Assembly: GCA_017631315.1 (NCBI GenBank)
Contig: JAGBTN010000003.1
Span: 124,001-188,000, forward strand
Direction: 5' to 3'
From: Bacteroidaceae bacterium
GTDB lineage: Bacteria > Bacteroidota > Bacteroidia > Bacteroidales > Bacteroidaceae
Length of the DNA: 64,000 nucleotides
Shown here: piece by piece, positions 41,542 through 51,600 of the stretch
How the letters are laid out: the number at the start of each line of letters is the position of its first letter
Numbering within the stretch: position 1 is the stretch's first letter
Made by a program: the position numbers and the translations under genes
The notes under the pieces: model-generated
Told to the model about the DNA's origin: nothing
The model's database searches: none
Seen by the model: the letters and a program-made list of their open reading frames with translations, nothing else

Positions 41542-43848
41542 TTATTTACGTTTCTTCTTGCTCTTTGCCTTGCCAGCCGGCTTGTACTCCTTGCTGAAAG
41601 AATAAGGAGCTGCCTCGGCAGTCGTGCCACGCTGCTGGTTAGGCTGCGGCTGCATCGTGTAGTCCATCTTCATGCCGCCAAGAAGGTCGGTATGATTCAC
41701 ATAATTCTTTCCGTACTCCACACCATTCACCTTCAGCGTACCGACATAGCGGTTCACGTCGCTCTGCTCGGGAGCAGTGATGACAACGTCCTTGCCATTC
41801 TCCAAATGGAGCGTCATCTTCTTGAAGTAAGGCGCACCAAGCACATACTCACCGCTGCCCGGACAAACAGGATAGAAGCCCATAGCCGTGAAAATATACC
41901 AAGCAGAAGTCTGGCCATTGTCCTCGTCACCACAATAACCGTCAGCCTGCGCATTATACATACGGTTCATGGTTTCACGCAACCAGTACTGCGTCTTCCA
42001 AGGCTGACCACTGTAATTATACATATAAATCATGTGCTGAATAGGCTGATTGCCGTGAGCATAGTTACCCATATTCATGATCTGCATCTCACGAATCTCA
42101 TGGATAACACCGCCATAGTAACTCTCGTCGAAAATAGGAGGCAAGATGAACACACTGTCGAGCATCTGGTTGAAAGTATCATTGCCACCCATAAGGTCGA
42201 TAAGACCCTGAGGATCGTGGAACACACTCCATGAATAATGCCAGCTGTTGCCCTCGGTGAAAGCATCACCCCACTTGAAAGGATTGAAATTAGGTGCCCA
42301 TTCGCCATTAGCAAGCCTGCCACGCATCAAGTTATATTCCTTGTCGAACAGATTCTTATAGTTGAACGCATGCTCAGCATACACCTTGATTTCCTTCTCT
42401 GGTTTACCCAGAGCCTGACCAAGTTTGTAGATGCTCCAGTCGTCAAAAGCATACTCCAACGTGCGGGCAGCACTCTCATTGATGCTGTCATAAGGCACAT
42501 AACCCAACTTATTGTAGTTCTGCCACTGCTTACGTCCACTGGTAGTACGAGGCAAATCTGCATTGGCACCATGCGTCACAGCATTCCAAAGAGCCTCGAT
42601 ATCATAACCTCTGAGGCCTTTGAGATATGCATCAGCCACAACACTCGCAGAGTTATTGCCTACCATGCAAGCACGATGACCGGGAGAACTCCATTCCGGC
42701 AAGAAACCACTCTCCTTGTAAGCATTGACCCAACCTTCTTGCATCTTGCGACCCATCTCGGGATACATCAAGTTAACCAAGGGGAAAAGAGCACGGAAGG
42801 TGTCCCAGAAACCCGTATCGGCAAAGAGATAACCAGGAAGAACCTGACCATTATAAGGACTATAGTGAACAACTTCACCCTTTGCATTTATCTCATAGAA
42901 GCTGCGAGGGAAGAGAACACTGCGATAAAGACAGCTGTAGAAAGTACGCAACCTGTCGACATCACTATTGTCTTCTACATCAATAACGCTCAACACCTTG
43001 TTCCATTCCTGACGACCGGCTTCGCAAACCTCCTCAAGACTTCTGTTGCCAAGCTCCTTGAGGTTCTGCTCTGCCTGCTCAATGCTGATGAATGAACTTG
43101 CAACACGCACGTTAACCTGTTCGCCACGCTTGGTCTGGAAACCAACTGCGGCAGCAGCATGTTTGCTCTTCATCTCAAGGTTTGTGCTTTCCTTACCTTC
43201 GTCTGCGGTTGATGTGTAAGTAAACGGGCGGTCGAACTGCAGCACGAAATAGTTCTTGAAGTTGCGAGGAACACCGCCACTGTTACGTGTTGTGTAGCCT
43301 ACAATCTTGTTTTCGCCAGGAATAACCTTGACGTATGAGCCACGGTCGAAAGCATCAACGATGACGAAGTTCTTGCCTTCGGTGAAGGTGAAGCGGAAGA
43401 TTGCTGCACGACTTGTAGGAGCTATCTCGGTTGTTATGTCATAGTCTGCGAGATAGACCTTGTAGTAATGTGGTTTGCTTACTTCTGCTTTGTGGCTATA
43501 CCAGCTGGCGCGACGATTTTCATCATAGATGGGTGCGTCGCCACTTTCCGGCATGATGTTGAACATTGCGTAGTCGTTCATCCATGGGCTTGGCTGGTGT
43601 GTTTGTTTGAAGCCGCGTATCTTCTCGGCATCATAGGTGTAGCACCATCCGTCGCCCATCTTGCCTGTCTGTGGTGTCCAGAAGTTCATGCCCCATGGAA
43701 GGGCGATGGCCGGGTATGTATTGCCTGTGGAGAGGCCTACTGTTGAGTGTGAGCCTACCAGAGGATTGACATATTGTACGGGGTCTTCTATTGCATATAC
43801 TCCTACTGAAAGGAGTGTTGCAATGACTGATACTATGAGTTTCTTCAT
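41542..43848 (-). CDS. Secreted glycoside hydrolase family 92 (alpha-mannosidase)
   Basis: 768 residues with signal peptide (IVSVIATLLSVGVYAI). N-terminal PVQYVNPLVGSHSTVGLSTG and TYPAIALPWGMNFWTPQTG begin the beta-sandwich; the (alpha/alpha)6 barrel has YLFADTGFWDTFRALFPLVN, FLPEWSSPGHRACMVGNNSA and GYCGDEDNGQTSAWYIFTAM (acid/base Glu region). GH92 enzymes are Ca-dependent exo-alpha-mannosidases acting on N-glycans or yeast mannan. A short basic C-terminus (KAKSKKKRK) ends the protein. Composition changes inside the gene near 43100. Confidence 0.94.
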   Translation of the reverse strand: MKKLIVSVIATLLSVGVYAIEDPVQYVNPLVGSHSTVGLSTGNTYPAIALPWGMNFWTPQTGKMGDGWCYTYDAEKIRGFKQTHQPSPWMNDYAMFNIMPESGDAPIYDENRRASWYSHKAEVSKPHYYKVYLADYDITTEIAPTSRAAIFRFTFTEGKNFVIVDAFDRGSYVKVIPGENKIVGYTTRNSGGVPRNFKNYFVLQFDRPFTYTSTADEGKESTNLEMKSKHAAAAVGFQTKRGEQVNVRVASSFISIEQAEQNLKELGNRSLEEVCEAGRQEWNKVLSVIDVEDNSDVDRLRTFYSCLYRSVLFPRSFYEINAKGEVVHYSPYNGQVLPGYLFADTGFWDTFRALFPLVNLMYPEMGRKMQEGWVNAYKESGFLPEWSSPGHRACMVGNNSASVVADAYLKGLRGYDIEALWNAVTHGANADLPRTTSGRKQWQNYNKLGYVPYDSINESAARTLEYAFDDWSIYKLGQALGKPEKEIKVYAEHAFNYKNLFDKEYNLMRGRLANGEWAPNFNPFKWGDAFTEGNSWHYSWSVFHDPQGLIDLMGGNDTFNQMLDSVFILPPIFDESYYGGVIHEIREMQIMNMGNYAHGNQPIQHMIYMYNYSGQPWKTQYWLRETMNRMYNAQADGYCGDEDNGQTSAWYIFTAMGFYPVCPGSGEYVLGAPYFKKMTLHLENGKDVVITAPEQSDVNRYVGTLKVNGVEYGKNYVNHTDLLGGMKMDYTMQPQPNQQRGTTAEAAPYSFSKEYKPAGKAKSKKKRK

Positions 43849-43879
43849 AGGTTTCTCCTTATATATATATTATGTGTGG

Positions 43880-44638
43880 TTAAAGTTCTTTGATCTTTAT
43901 GTTCTTGAACCATACTTCGTCGCCGTGGTCCTGGAGGAGGATACGTCCGTCGCGGTTGCCGAAGTTGGGCCAGTTTTTGTATTTGCTGTATGCGACGAGT
44001 GCGTTCCACTGCTGTGTGCCACGCTCGTACTGGACGAGTTTTACGCCGTTGAGCCAGTGTTCTACATGGTTATCCTTGACGATAATGGTTGCGGTGTTCC
44101 ATGTTGTGATGTCGAAGGGCTTCTGTTCGGGTGCGGGGATGAGGTCGTAGAGTGAACCGAGTTTGCGGTTTCCTTTTACGCCGAGCTTTGCATCGGGGTG
44201 ACGGAGGTCGTCGAGGATTTGGAATTCACAACCGATGGCACTGCCTTCGCCTTGGTTCATGTCGGGGTCGACGAAGTATTTGATGCCGCTGTTGGCTCCT
44301 TCTGTAATCTTGAAGTCTACTTTGAGGATGAAGTTGTGGTAGTTCTTTTCGGTTACGATGTCTCCGCCGTTGCCGCTTTCTGCGCCGCTGGCTTTTTCTA
44401 CTTTGAGGATGCCTTCTTCCATGCGCCAGCCTTTGGTGGGGAAGGTTTGGAGTTTAGCGCCGCGCCATCCGTTGGTTGTTTTGCCGTCCCAGAGGAGTTT
44501 CCATCCTTCGCGTTGTTCTTGTTCGGTGAGGATGTTGTCTGTGGTGGGTGCGGGAGCCGGTGCGGCTGCTGTCTTCTTTACTTTTGCTGTTGCGGTCAAT
44601 GCGGTGAGCATTGCCATAGCTAATACTATTTTTTTCAT
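43880..44638 (-). CDS. Secreted DUF1080 protein (3-keto-disaccharide hydrolase family)
   Basis: 252 residues with signal peptide ([17 protein letters not shown]). [17 protein letters not shown] opens the DUF1080 jelly roll; [40 protein letters not shown] and [13 protein letters not shown] are the most conserved parts, and [20 protein letters not shown] closes it. DUF1080 members hydrolyse 3-keto-glycosides formed by a dehydrogenase. The gene immediately upstream is such an oxidoreductase (20 bp gap), so the two probably work in sequence. Confidence 0.9.
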   Translation of the reverse strand: MKKIVLAMAMLTALTATAKVKKTAAAPAPAPTTDNILTEQEQREGWKLLWDGKTTNGWRGAKLQTFPTKGWRMEEGILKVEKASGAESGNGGDIVTEKNYHNFILKVDFKITEGANSGIKYFVDPDMNQGEGSAIGCEFQILDDLRHPDAKLGVKGNRKLGSLYDLIPAPEQKPFDITTWNTATIIVKDNHVEHWLNGVKLVQYERGTQQWNALVAYSKYKNWPNFGNRDGRILLQDHGDEVWFKNIKIKEL

Positions 44639-44658
44639 TTTCTTTGTTTTGTTTATCC

Positions 44659-46080
44659 TTAATCAATCTTGTAGTATTCTTCCCATCCGCGACGTGGTGG
44701 CATGCCGGTGAGCATGGCGTTTGCGAATTCGTTGTTTGTGAACTTCTTGGTGCGTGGGTCGAAGAAGAGTTGTGTGTTGAGGCGTTGTGCGATTACGCCG
44801 AGGCAGAATACCTGACAGAGTACGCCGGCAATCTGGAATGGTGAGCGTGTCTTTTCGGTTCCCTGGCATGCGCGGAGGAAGTTGACGTAGTGATTGCTGG
44901 GACTTTTGGGTACTTCGGGGAGTTTGTCCTTCATTGCTTCGGCTTTTTCTTTGGGTATGATTTCGAGTGTGCTGCCGTGGCTTGCTCCCTTGAATGTGAG
45001 GTCTCGGCCGTAGATTATCTTGCCGGGGTTGAGTTTCAGTTTGGTGTATTCGCCTTGTCCGCTTGCGGGTATGCCGTCGGCGAGTTTGCTTTCTCCGTAT
45101 CCTTCGGGCAATGGTGGTTGGTTGTCAGTGCCGTCGTACCAGATGAGGTCGCATGGTGGCATGTTGCCGCGTGCGCCGAATCGGAATTCGATGGTGCTGG
45201 AGAAGGGGAAGAAGAACTCGTTGTGGTTTTTGGCGTACTTCATGTTGATTTCGTAGGGCAGTCCGAGGTTGAGGAACTCGTGTGCTGTGTCGATGAGGTG
45301 TGCGCCCCAGTCGCCGAGTGCTCCCATGCCGAAGTCGTACCAGCTGCGCCAGTCGCCTTGGTGGAAGAGTTTGCTGAAGTTGTGGTAGCGGATGCCGCCG
45401 TGCCATGTGTCGTAGTCCATTCCTTCGGGGATTGCATCGCCATCGGGCATTTTGGTCATGTTCCAGTCGTACTTGTGCCAACGGCGGTCGTTGTTCATGT
45501 GTGCTACGACTTTTGTTACGTCCTTGATGATGCCTGCTTCCATCCATGCCTTGAACTGGAAGTAGTTGGCTTCGGAGTGTCCCTGGTTGCCTACTTGTGT
45601 GACGATTTCGGGATGGCGGTTTGCCATTTCGATGAGTATTTCGCCTTCCTGGAAGGTGCGGATGAGGGGTTTTTCGCAGTAGACGTGTTTGCCGTGCTTC
45701 ATGGCTGCCATGCAGACTACGAAGTGTGTGTGGTCGGGTACGCTGACGGCTACGGCGTCGAAGTGTTCGCTGTATTCGTCGAAGAGTTTACGGAAGTCGG
45801 TGAAGCGTTTTGCGTTGGGATACATCTTGAGTGCTTTCTGGCACTGTTTTCCTTGCAGGTCTACGTCGCAGAGTGCCACTACTTCCACCATATTTGTTCT
45901 GGCAAACTCGTCGATGTTCTGCTGGCCTCGGTTGCCGATGCCTATGTATGCGATCTTCACTTTGTCGCCTTTTGCCTTTTTGGCTTCTTTGCTTGTCATG
46001 GCAAAAACGCTGCCTGGGTTGAGGGTTACGCCTGCTGTGGCAAGGCCTACGCCCTTCAGAAAATCTCTTCTTGTTGACAT
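44659..46080 (-). CDS. Gfo/Idh/MocA-family oxidoreductase, exported by Tat
   Basis: 473 residues. The N-terminus [19 protein letters not shown] is a twin-arginine signal. The Rossmann fold starts [20 protein letters not shown], then EKPL (catalytic Lys region) at [16 protein letters not shown]. The C-terminal dehydrogenase half contains [20 protein letters not shown]. Exported Gfo/Idh enzymes with bound NAD(P) oxidise sugars at C3; paired with DUF1080 they allow oxidative cleavage of glycosides. First gene of the four-gene minus-strand operon. Confidence 0.9.
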   Translation of the reverse strand: MSTRRDFLKGVGLATAGVTLNPGSVFAMTSKEAKKAKGDKVKIAYIGIGNRGQQNIDEFARTNMVEVVALCDVDLQGKQCQKALKMYPNAKRFTDFRKLFDEYSEHFDAVAVSVPDHTHFVVCMAAMKHGKHVYCEKPLIRTFQEGEILIEMANRHPEIVTQVGNQGHSEANYFQFKAWMEAGIIKDVTKVVAHMNNDRRWHKYDWNMTKMPDGDAIPEGMDYDTWHGGIRYHNFSKLFHQGDWRSWYDFGMGALGDWGAHLIDTAHEFLNLGLPYEINMKYAKNHNEFFFPFSSTIEFRFGARGNMPPCDLIWYDGTDNQPPLPEGYGESKLADGIPASGQGEYTKLKLNPGKIIYGRDLTFKGASHGSTLEIIPKEKAEAMKDKLPEVPKSPSNHYVNFLRACQGTEKTRSPFQIAGVLCQVFCLGVIAQRLNTQLFFDPRTKKFTNNEFANAMLTGMPPRRGWEEYYKID

Positions 46081-46119
46081 AATTATGGGATTTAAATTGT
46101 TTAATCTTATATCTGCCTA

Positions 46120-46149
46120 CAAAATTAGCAAAAAAATCCTATAAGCAAA
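46120..46149 (-). promoter_or_regulatory. Promoter of the Gfo/Idh-DUF1080-GH92-GH76 operon
   Basis: On the minus strand TTTG (46149-46146), 18 bp, then TAATTTTG (46127-46120), 40 bp before the start codon. Upstream an inverted pair AATCCGCA (46175-46182) and TGCGGATT (46227-46234) may be a regulator site. Confidence 0.65.
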
Positions 46150-46286
46150 CACACGAAGGCAAAAAAATATCAGCAATCCGCAAATTGTTGTTAATATCTA
46201 CACATACGGCATTGTAATGTATATTCTGCGGATTGTTTATCAGCGTATTATACCTATAAAAAAGGCGGCTTTGGGGCTTCCGAAAA

Positions 46287-46374
46287 AAAGGTTAACCATT
46301 CTTGCCCGAAAGGTTAAGCATTAGGGGCAGAAAGGTTAACCTATTTGGCAATAATGGTTAAGGTTTTTTGCAGA
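46287..46374. repeat. Array J: four 22-bp units
   Basis: Units start at 46287, 46309, 46331 and 46353. Cores are GGTTAACC, GGTTAAGC, GGTTAACC and GGTTAAGG. It lies 3' of tsaE and upstream of the mannan operon promoter. Confidence 0.95.
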
Positions 46375-46394
46375 GGGGGTGTGGGGCGGCGATT

Positions 46395-46814
46395 TCAGTC
46401 GATGCAGACGGTGCGCGACTGGTCGTCGTGGACTTCGATGCGGACTGCTACGGTCTCCTCGGGCAGGAGTGGCTCTACGAGTTCGGGCCACTCGATGAAG
46501 CAGGGACTGCCGCTGTAGAAGTACTCCTCGGAGCCTATGTCGTAGGCCTCGCCGAGGTTCTTAATCCTATAGAAATCGAAGTGATAGACGGGTTCTCCGT
46601 CGGCGTCGGCATATTCGTTGACAATGGCGAAGGTGGGCGATGCCACGGTGTCCTCCACCCCGAGGGCTTCGCAAACGGCCTTGATGAAGGTGGTCTTGCC
46701 GGCACCCATCTTGCCGTAGAAGGCGAAAATGCGTCGGTCGCCCATTGCCTGCACGAACTGCTCTGCGGCAGCGGCAAGGCATGAAGTGTCTTCTATTCTT
46801 ATCTCTTTCATCAT
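46395..46814 (-). CDS. tsaE: tRNA threonylcarbamoyladenosine biosynthesis ATPase TsaE
   Basis: 139 residues from MMKEIRIEDTSCLAAAAEQF; in-frame ATGs at 46820 and 46856 are alternatives. P-loop GKMGAGKTTFIKAVCEALG is at about residues 34-52, then SPTFAIVNEYADADG, HFDFYRI and IEWPELVEPLLPE complete the family pattern. It drives the TsaBDE complex that makes t6A on tRNAs. It follows porX by about 70 bp. Confidence 0.93.
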   Translation of the reverse strand: MMKEIRIEDTSCLAAAAEQFVQAMGDRRIFAFYGKMGAGKTTFIKAVCEALGVEDTVASPTFAIVNEYADADGEPVYHFDFYRIKNLGEAYDIGSEEYFYSGSPCFIEWPELVEPLLPEETVAVRIEVHDDQSRTVCID

Positions 46815-46882
46815 ACTCATGTTCCGGCCATCGGGCTTTGGAGCGCCTATCTGCAACTCACACCGCCCAAGGCAAATTGTCT

Positions 46883-48433
46883 TTATCGTTTCTTCCCGCG
46901 CAAAGTGATGAGGGGCACCAGCATCTCCTCCATGCTGATACCGCCGTGCTGGAAGGTATCCTTGTAATACTGAACGTAATAGTTATAGTTGTTGGGGTAG
47001 GCAAAGAAGTCGTCCTGCATGGCAAAAATGTAGGCCGTGCTGAGGTTCGGACTGGGCAAGCCAGCCCGCAGAGGCTCCTTTATCTCGAATACCTCCTTCT
47101 GGTTGTACGACAGATTCTTGCCCAACTTGTAGCGCAAATTCGTATTCGTGTTGCGGTCGCCAATCACCTTCACAGGGTTGTAGCAGCGGATGCTGCCGTG
47201 GTCGGTGGTAAGAACAATGGTGCAGTCCTGCGCCGCAAGGGCCCGGAAGAGTTCGCTCACAGCCGAATGGCGCAACCAGCTCTGCGTAATGCTGCGGTAA
47301 GCCGCCTCGCTGTTGGCAAGTTCGCGCACCATCATGCTCTCCGTGCGTGCATGGCTGAGCATATCGATGAAGTTGATGACCACAACATTCAAGTCGTTCT
47401 TCATCAAACCCGGTATCTGCGACACAAACTTCTCGGCAGCACCGGAATGATTTATCTTATGGTAAGAAAACGAATTCTTGCGGCGATAGCGGTCGAGATG
47501 CGTCCGGACCAGAGGCTCCTCGTTGAGATTCTTGCCCTCCTCGCTGTCCTCGTCCACCCAAAGCTCGGGGAACATCCTGGCAATATCGTTAGGCATCAAA
47601 CCACTGAAAATGGCATTGCGCGCATACTGGGTAGCCGTAGGCAGAATACTGCAATACATATTCTCCTCCACAGAAAAGCCATCCGCAATCTCGCCAAGCA
47701 GCATACGCCACTGGTCGTAACGGAAATTGTCGATAACCACAAGGAAAACCTTCTCCCCCCGGTCCAGCAAAGGGAAGACAGCACGCTTGAAGATGTCGGG
47801 ACTCATCACCGGACGGGCATCGGCATCCTGCATCCATCGCATGTAGTTCTTGCGTATGAACTTTGCAAACTCCGCATTGGCCTCATGCTTCTGCATGGCA
47901 AGCATCTCCTGCATCCCACTCTCCGTCTCGCTCAACTGAAGTTCCCAGTAAGTAAGGCGCTTATAGACCTCCTTCCACTCCTCAATGCTCGAAGCATCGT
48001 TGATAAGCATACCCAGACGCGAAAAGTCCTGCTGATAGTTCGACTGCGTGTGCTCCGTCACGATTTCCTTCTGCTGGATGTTCTTCTTCAGCGAGAGAAG
48101 TATCTGCGTGGGGTTAACCGGTTTGATGAGATAGTCTGCAATCTTGGCACCAATGGCTTGCTCCATGATGTGCTCCTCCTCGCTCTTCGTGACCATCACG
48201 ACAGGCGTAGCAGGCAGGATTTCCTTGACACGCGTCAAAGTTTCCAGTCCACTCAAGCCCGGCATATTCTCGTCGAGCAGAATAAGGTCGAACGCCTCCA
48301 CGGCACAACGGTCGAGCGCATCATAGCCATTCGTCACCGTCTCAACCTCATAACCCTTCTTCTCGAGAAAAAGAATATGAGCCTTCAAGAGTTCTATCTC
48401 ATCGTCAACCCAAAGCAGCTTATAAGTCACCAT
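46883..48433 (-). CDS. porX: PorX: response regulator with PglZ/alkaline-phosphatase domain
   Basis: 516 residues. The receiver domain is at 1-115, with acidic pair D10-D11 (LWVDDE), phosphoacceptor D54 (ILLDENMPG) and K104 (LIKPVNP). A helical linker spans about 115-200. The PglZ domain (about 200-510) has FLVVIDNFRYDQWR, SILPTATQYARNAIFSGLMP, VNFIDMLSHAR and TTDHGSIRCYNP, carrying the zinc-type Asp/His ligands. PorX governs type IX secretion genes with the kinase PorY and a sigma factor; neither is in the window. It fits with the PorW-like gene and type IX tails found nearby. Confidence 0.93.
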   Translation of the reverse strand: MVTYKLLWVDDEIELLKAHILFLEKKGYEVETVTNGYDALDRCAVEAFDLILLDENMPGLSGLETLTRVKEILPATPVVMVTKSEEEHIMEQAIGAKIADYLIKPVNPTQILLSLKKNIQQKEIVTEHTQSNYQQDFSRLGMLINDASSIEEWKEVYKRLTYWELQLSETESGMQEMLAMQKHEANAEFAKFIRKNYMRWMQDADARPVMSPDIFKRAVFPLLDRGEKVFLVVIDNFRYDQWRMLLGEIADGFSVEENMYCSILPTATQYARNAIFSGLMPNDIARMFPELWVDEDSEEGKNLNEEPLVRTHLDRYRRKNSFSYHKINHSGAAEKFVSQIPGLMKNDLNVVVINFIDMLSHARTESMMVRELANSEAAYRSITQSWLRHSAVSELFRALAAQDCTIVLTTDHGSIRCYNPVKVIGDRNTNTNLRYKLGKNLSYNQKEVFEIKEPLRAGLPSPNLSTAYIFAMQDDFFAYPNNYNYYVQYYKDTFQHGGISMEEMLVPLITLRGKKR

Positions 48434-48458
48434 TGAACAAAGTCTGTGTTTTGCACTG

Positions 48459-48466
48459 CAAAGATA
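48459..48466 (-). promoter_or_regulatory. -7 element for porX
   Basis: On the minus strand TATCTTTG, consensus TAnnTTTG, 26 bp before the start codon. Confidence 0.6.
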
Positions 48467-48550
48467 TGGCTTTTAATTGAAAACAGAAAACCCCAAGCAG
48501 AAAAACTTACCATTCACCACACTATCTCACACCACAGCAAAGCCACAAGC

Positions 48551-48585
48551 AAAAAAGCCCCGCCCTGGCAAAGCCAAAGCGGGAC
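48551..48585 (-). terminator. Terminator of the sulfatase operon
   Basis: GCCCCGCCCTGGC (48557-48569) pairs with GCCAAAGCGGGAC (48573-48585), with two or three weak pairs. The minus strand then reads TTTTTT (48556-48551). It lies 26 bp past the stop of the large gene. Confidence 0.88.
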
Positions 48586-48610
48586 CTGCAGACAAGACAA
48601 ACAATGTCCT

Positions 48611-51600
48611 CTACTTCATAATCTTCTTGCCATCCCTAATGTATATACCTTTGGGAAGGCTGGAACGCTTCACAGACTCTGTCTGCCATTTGCGACCGTA
48701 AAGATCATAGTAAGCGCCATCGGAAGATACGCTGCCTCTAATCTCATCAACAGCATCGTCATCACTGCCATCGCCAAGATCGACACTCAAAGTGCAAGCA
48801 TTCATATTGAAACTAACAACATAGTCCTTCGGCGCCTCACCCGGAGTCCATTCAATACGGAAACGATGATTATTGCCATAGCCACGAACCAAGTCACCAA
48901 CAGGCTCTCCAGGAATCAACATACAATCCGATTCCGAACCCGTATAACTGGCTTCGAGCCAACCCGGACGCGTAACAGTACTACCCTGCTCCTCGTCGAG
49001 TGTGGAACGGCTAGCCATAATCAAGAAAGTAGCATAACCAGGATATACATAATCCTCGAAGAAACGTACCGTTCCCACATACAGGCCATTGCCCTTATGC
49101 TCCAAAGGCGCCACCTCGTCGTTCCTCCAACGATGCTCCTCGTCATTCTTGTCCATAATAGAACCACACACAAAGACATTGTCGGGCCATTCGTATTCAA
49201 TAGCCTCAAAGACAACAGTACTATCCTTGGGGTTAAGTGTCACCTTCATCTTTGCGCCAACCATCTGATAGTCCTGACCAGCACCGACAACCAGCTTGTG
49301 CTGATTCTTCTCTGGTGTCACGAAATGATTGTACGGCTGGTTGGACTTAAATGTCTGATTCAATCTGGTAAAGTAAATACCGGCACGAGCATCCGCATGA
49401 ACAAGATTAGCACGATTCTGAGTCGTGAACATACCAGTATAAGTGCCATCCTCCTGACGTTCGAGCGGATAATTGATGTTGCGTGTTGCATAATCAAGCT
49501 TGTTGCCTTCTGCATCAACCAAATCACCCTGCACATAGAAACCACCACCAATAGACGCATCGTCCCTGATGTCTGTCATGTATTGCATCACCTCTTCGTC
49601 CGAAAGGTCACCGCTCAACAGATGTTCCACTATTTCATTGCCCTTTTCAAAGAGCGCATCACTCAACGTAGGATCAACATCAAACAGAGCATCACCCTGA
49701 TCAAAACAATAATTCATCAAAGCCGCCAACTCCTGATAAATAGCATAACTGCCGTTGATAGCATTGAATTCCGCATTGATTTGCTTGGCAAGTTCCATCT
49801 TCTCATTTGCCTCAGCTGCCGATTTGGCAGCATCAATCAGAAAAGAAATGCGATCCAGACGCTCCACACTGATGTAGAATTCATACATCTCCTGCGCCGT
49901 ACGAATATTGTCGAGGTGTTTCTCAAAATTGTCCAGCATACTCTGAAGAGCCTCATCACTCACACCACGATATATCAGACGGAATTTGCCCCATGCCGTC
50001 ACACCACCATCGTACCAGGGAGTTCCCGTACTCTGGATGCCAACACGCAACTTACCATCTTCAACAATAGCATAAGCATGATTAACAAAACGGCCGGCCG
50101 AGAAAGCAAAACTCATTGCTGCACGACCTTCAGGAACCCAACCAAGACCCGTATCTATGTCATAAGAAGACACCTCTTCTCCATTGTGAGGAGCCGATGG
50201 ATCACCACTGGGATCGATGCGACAGTTAACACCATTGATTGCCTCATTGTATGGCAAAATACATTTATATAAGTTCCACACAGGAGTATGGAAATCATTT
50301 ATAAAGATATCAGATGCCACAAGTTCGTCACCAGAAAAGTCGCCCAAGCCAATGTCGCCAGTACGTTGGTATGCAGGAACTATCAATTCGTAAATTCCAT
50401 TAGGCAGACCTTCCTCCAAATCCTGGTACACATAGAAAGACGTGCTCTTGCTGGCATTCACAGGATAAATGTCAAGGAAACCTGTACGACAAGAGAAGTT
50501 CCAACCTGTTCCTGTACGAGTTGTCTTTGCCACCCATCCTTTAAAGTTTCCATCCTCAGTAAAGTCTGAGTTGTATATGAGGTTCGTAATCTCAGAGCCC
50601 TCGTCAATACTGTTCTTAACTGCTTGCTTGAATAGTTCTTGAACGAAGACTATTTCATCTGCCAATTCTGCAACGGAAAGCATCTTGGTCGTGATGATGT
50701 TCTGATATGTTCCATTAGGCAAACCTTCTACCTCCTCCACGTCTTCATCAAGATAGGTATAAAGCAGTTCTGCATAAGCGCCATAAAGTTGCCCACGCGA
50801 TTCCACCTCTGCCTTAATGGCATTGATGGCTGCTGCATAGTCAATATATGCCAGATGGCTCAAACGAATCTGTTCCGGCAAACGTGAAAGCTGATCTGCA
50901 ATATTTAACATTTCATCCATCGCGGTGGCTTGAGAAAGTTGCTGACTTGCCTCTTCGTAGCCTTCAATCAGCTGTGTTTGTCCTTCAAGTTCATCCAAAT
51001 CCTGCAGGTTCTTCTCTTGCTGAGCACGAATAAGTTCTACTGCTTCTTCTTCGCTGATGTCATTCAGACGTTCCAAACGCCATGTGTCCCATACCGTCCA
51101 GTTGCCATAAAGATACATTTGGTTTTCGACGCCTACCTTGATTGTATCTTCGCTGCTTGTTACGGCGAAGTAGATTGGTTCGTTCCAGTATAAGCCCTCC
51201 GAGAAGTATGAACGGCATGCAGCCAGCGAGTTCGGCACGTAGTAGCCGGTAGGCTCGTGGTATGTCTGTGTTCCTGTGCCTATCTTCTCTTCCTGCTTGC
51301 CTTGCGCAATATCGATAAAGAGATTGCTAATGCAACGAGTTCCCGTTTCGACATAATACTGGCTGTTGTGGTAGAGTTGTACGTATTCAGGGTTCAACTC
51401 TGCATTCTCGTAAGCCACATCATCAGTATCTGTCCATGCTTTTACGCGAGAAAGGCCTTGTACGCGCAGCTTGTAAATGCCTGGCTCGAGTCCTGTCAAC
51501 ACTTGATGAGAATCGAACCATTTCTGATTCCAGTGTTCGGCCACGCTGTGGTTTATGGCAAGTCCGGAGCCATCGTTACTTTGGTTGTTGATGTAACCTC

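Noticed and set aside
43661-46077. Long plus-strand frames opposite DUF1080 and the Gfo/Idh gene
   Set aside because: Unusually Val/Cys/Phe-rich and without motifs, as expected of antisense frames of C-ending codons.
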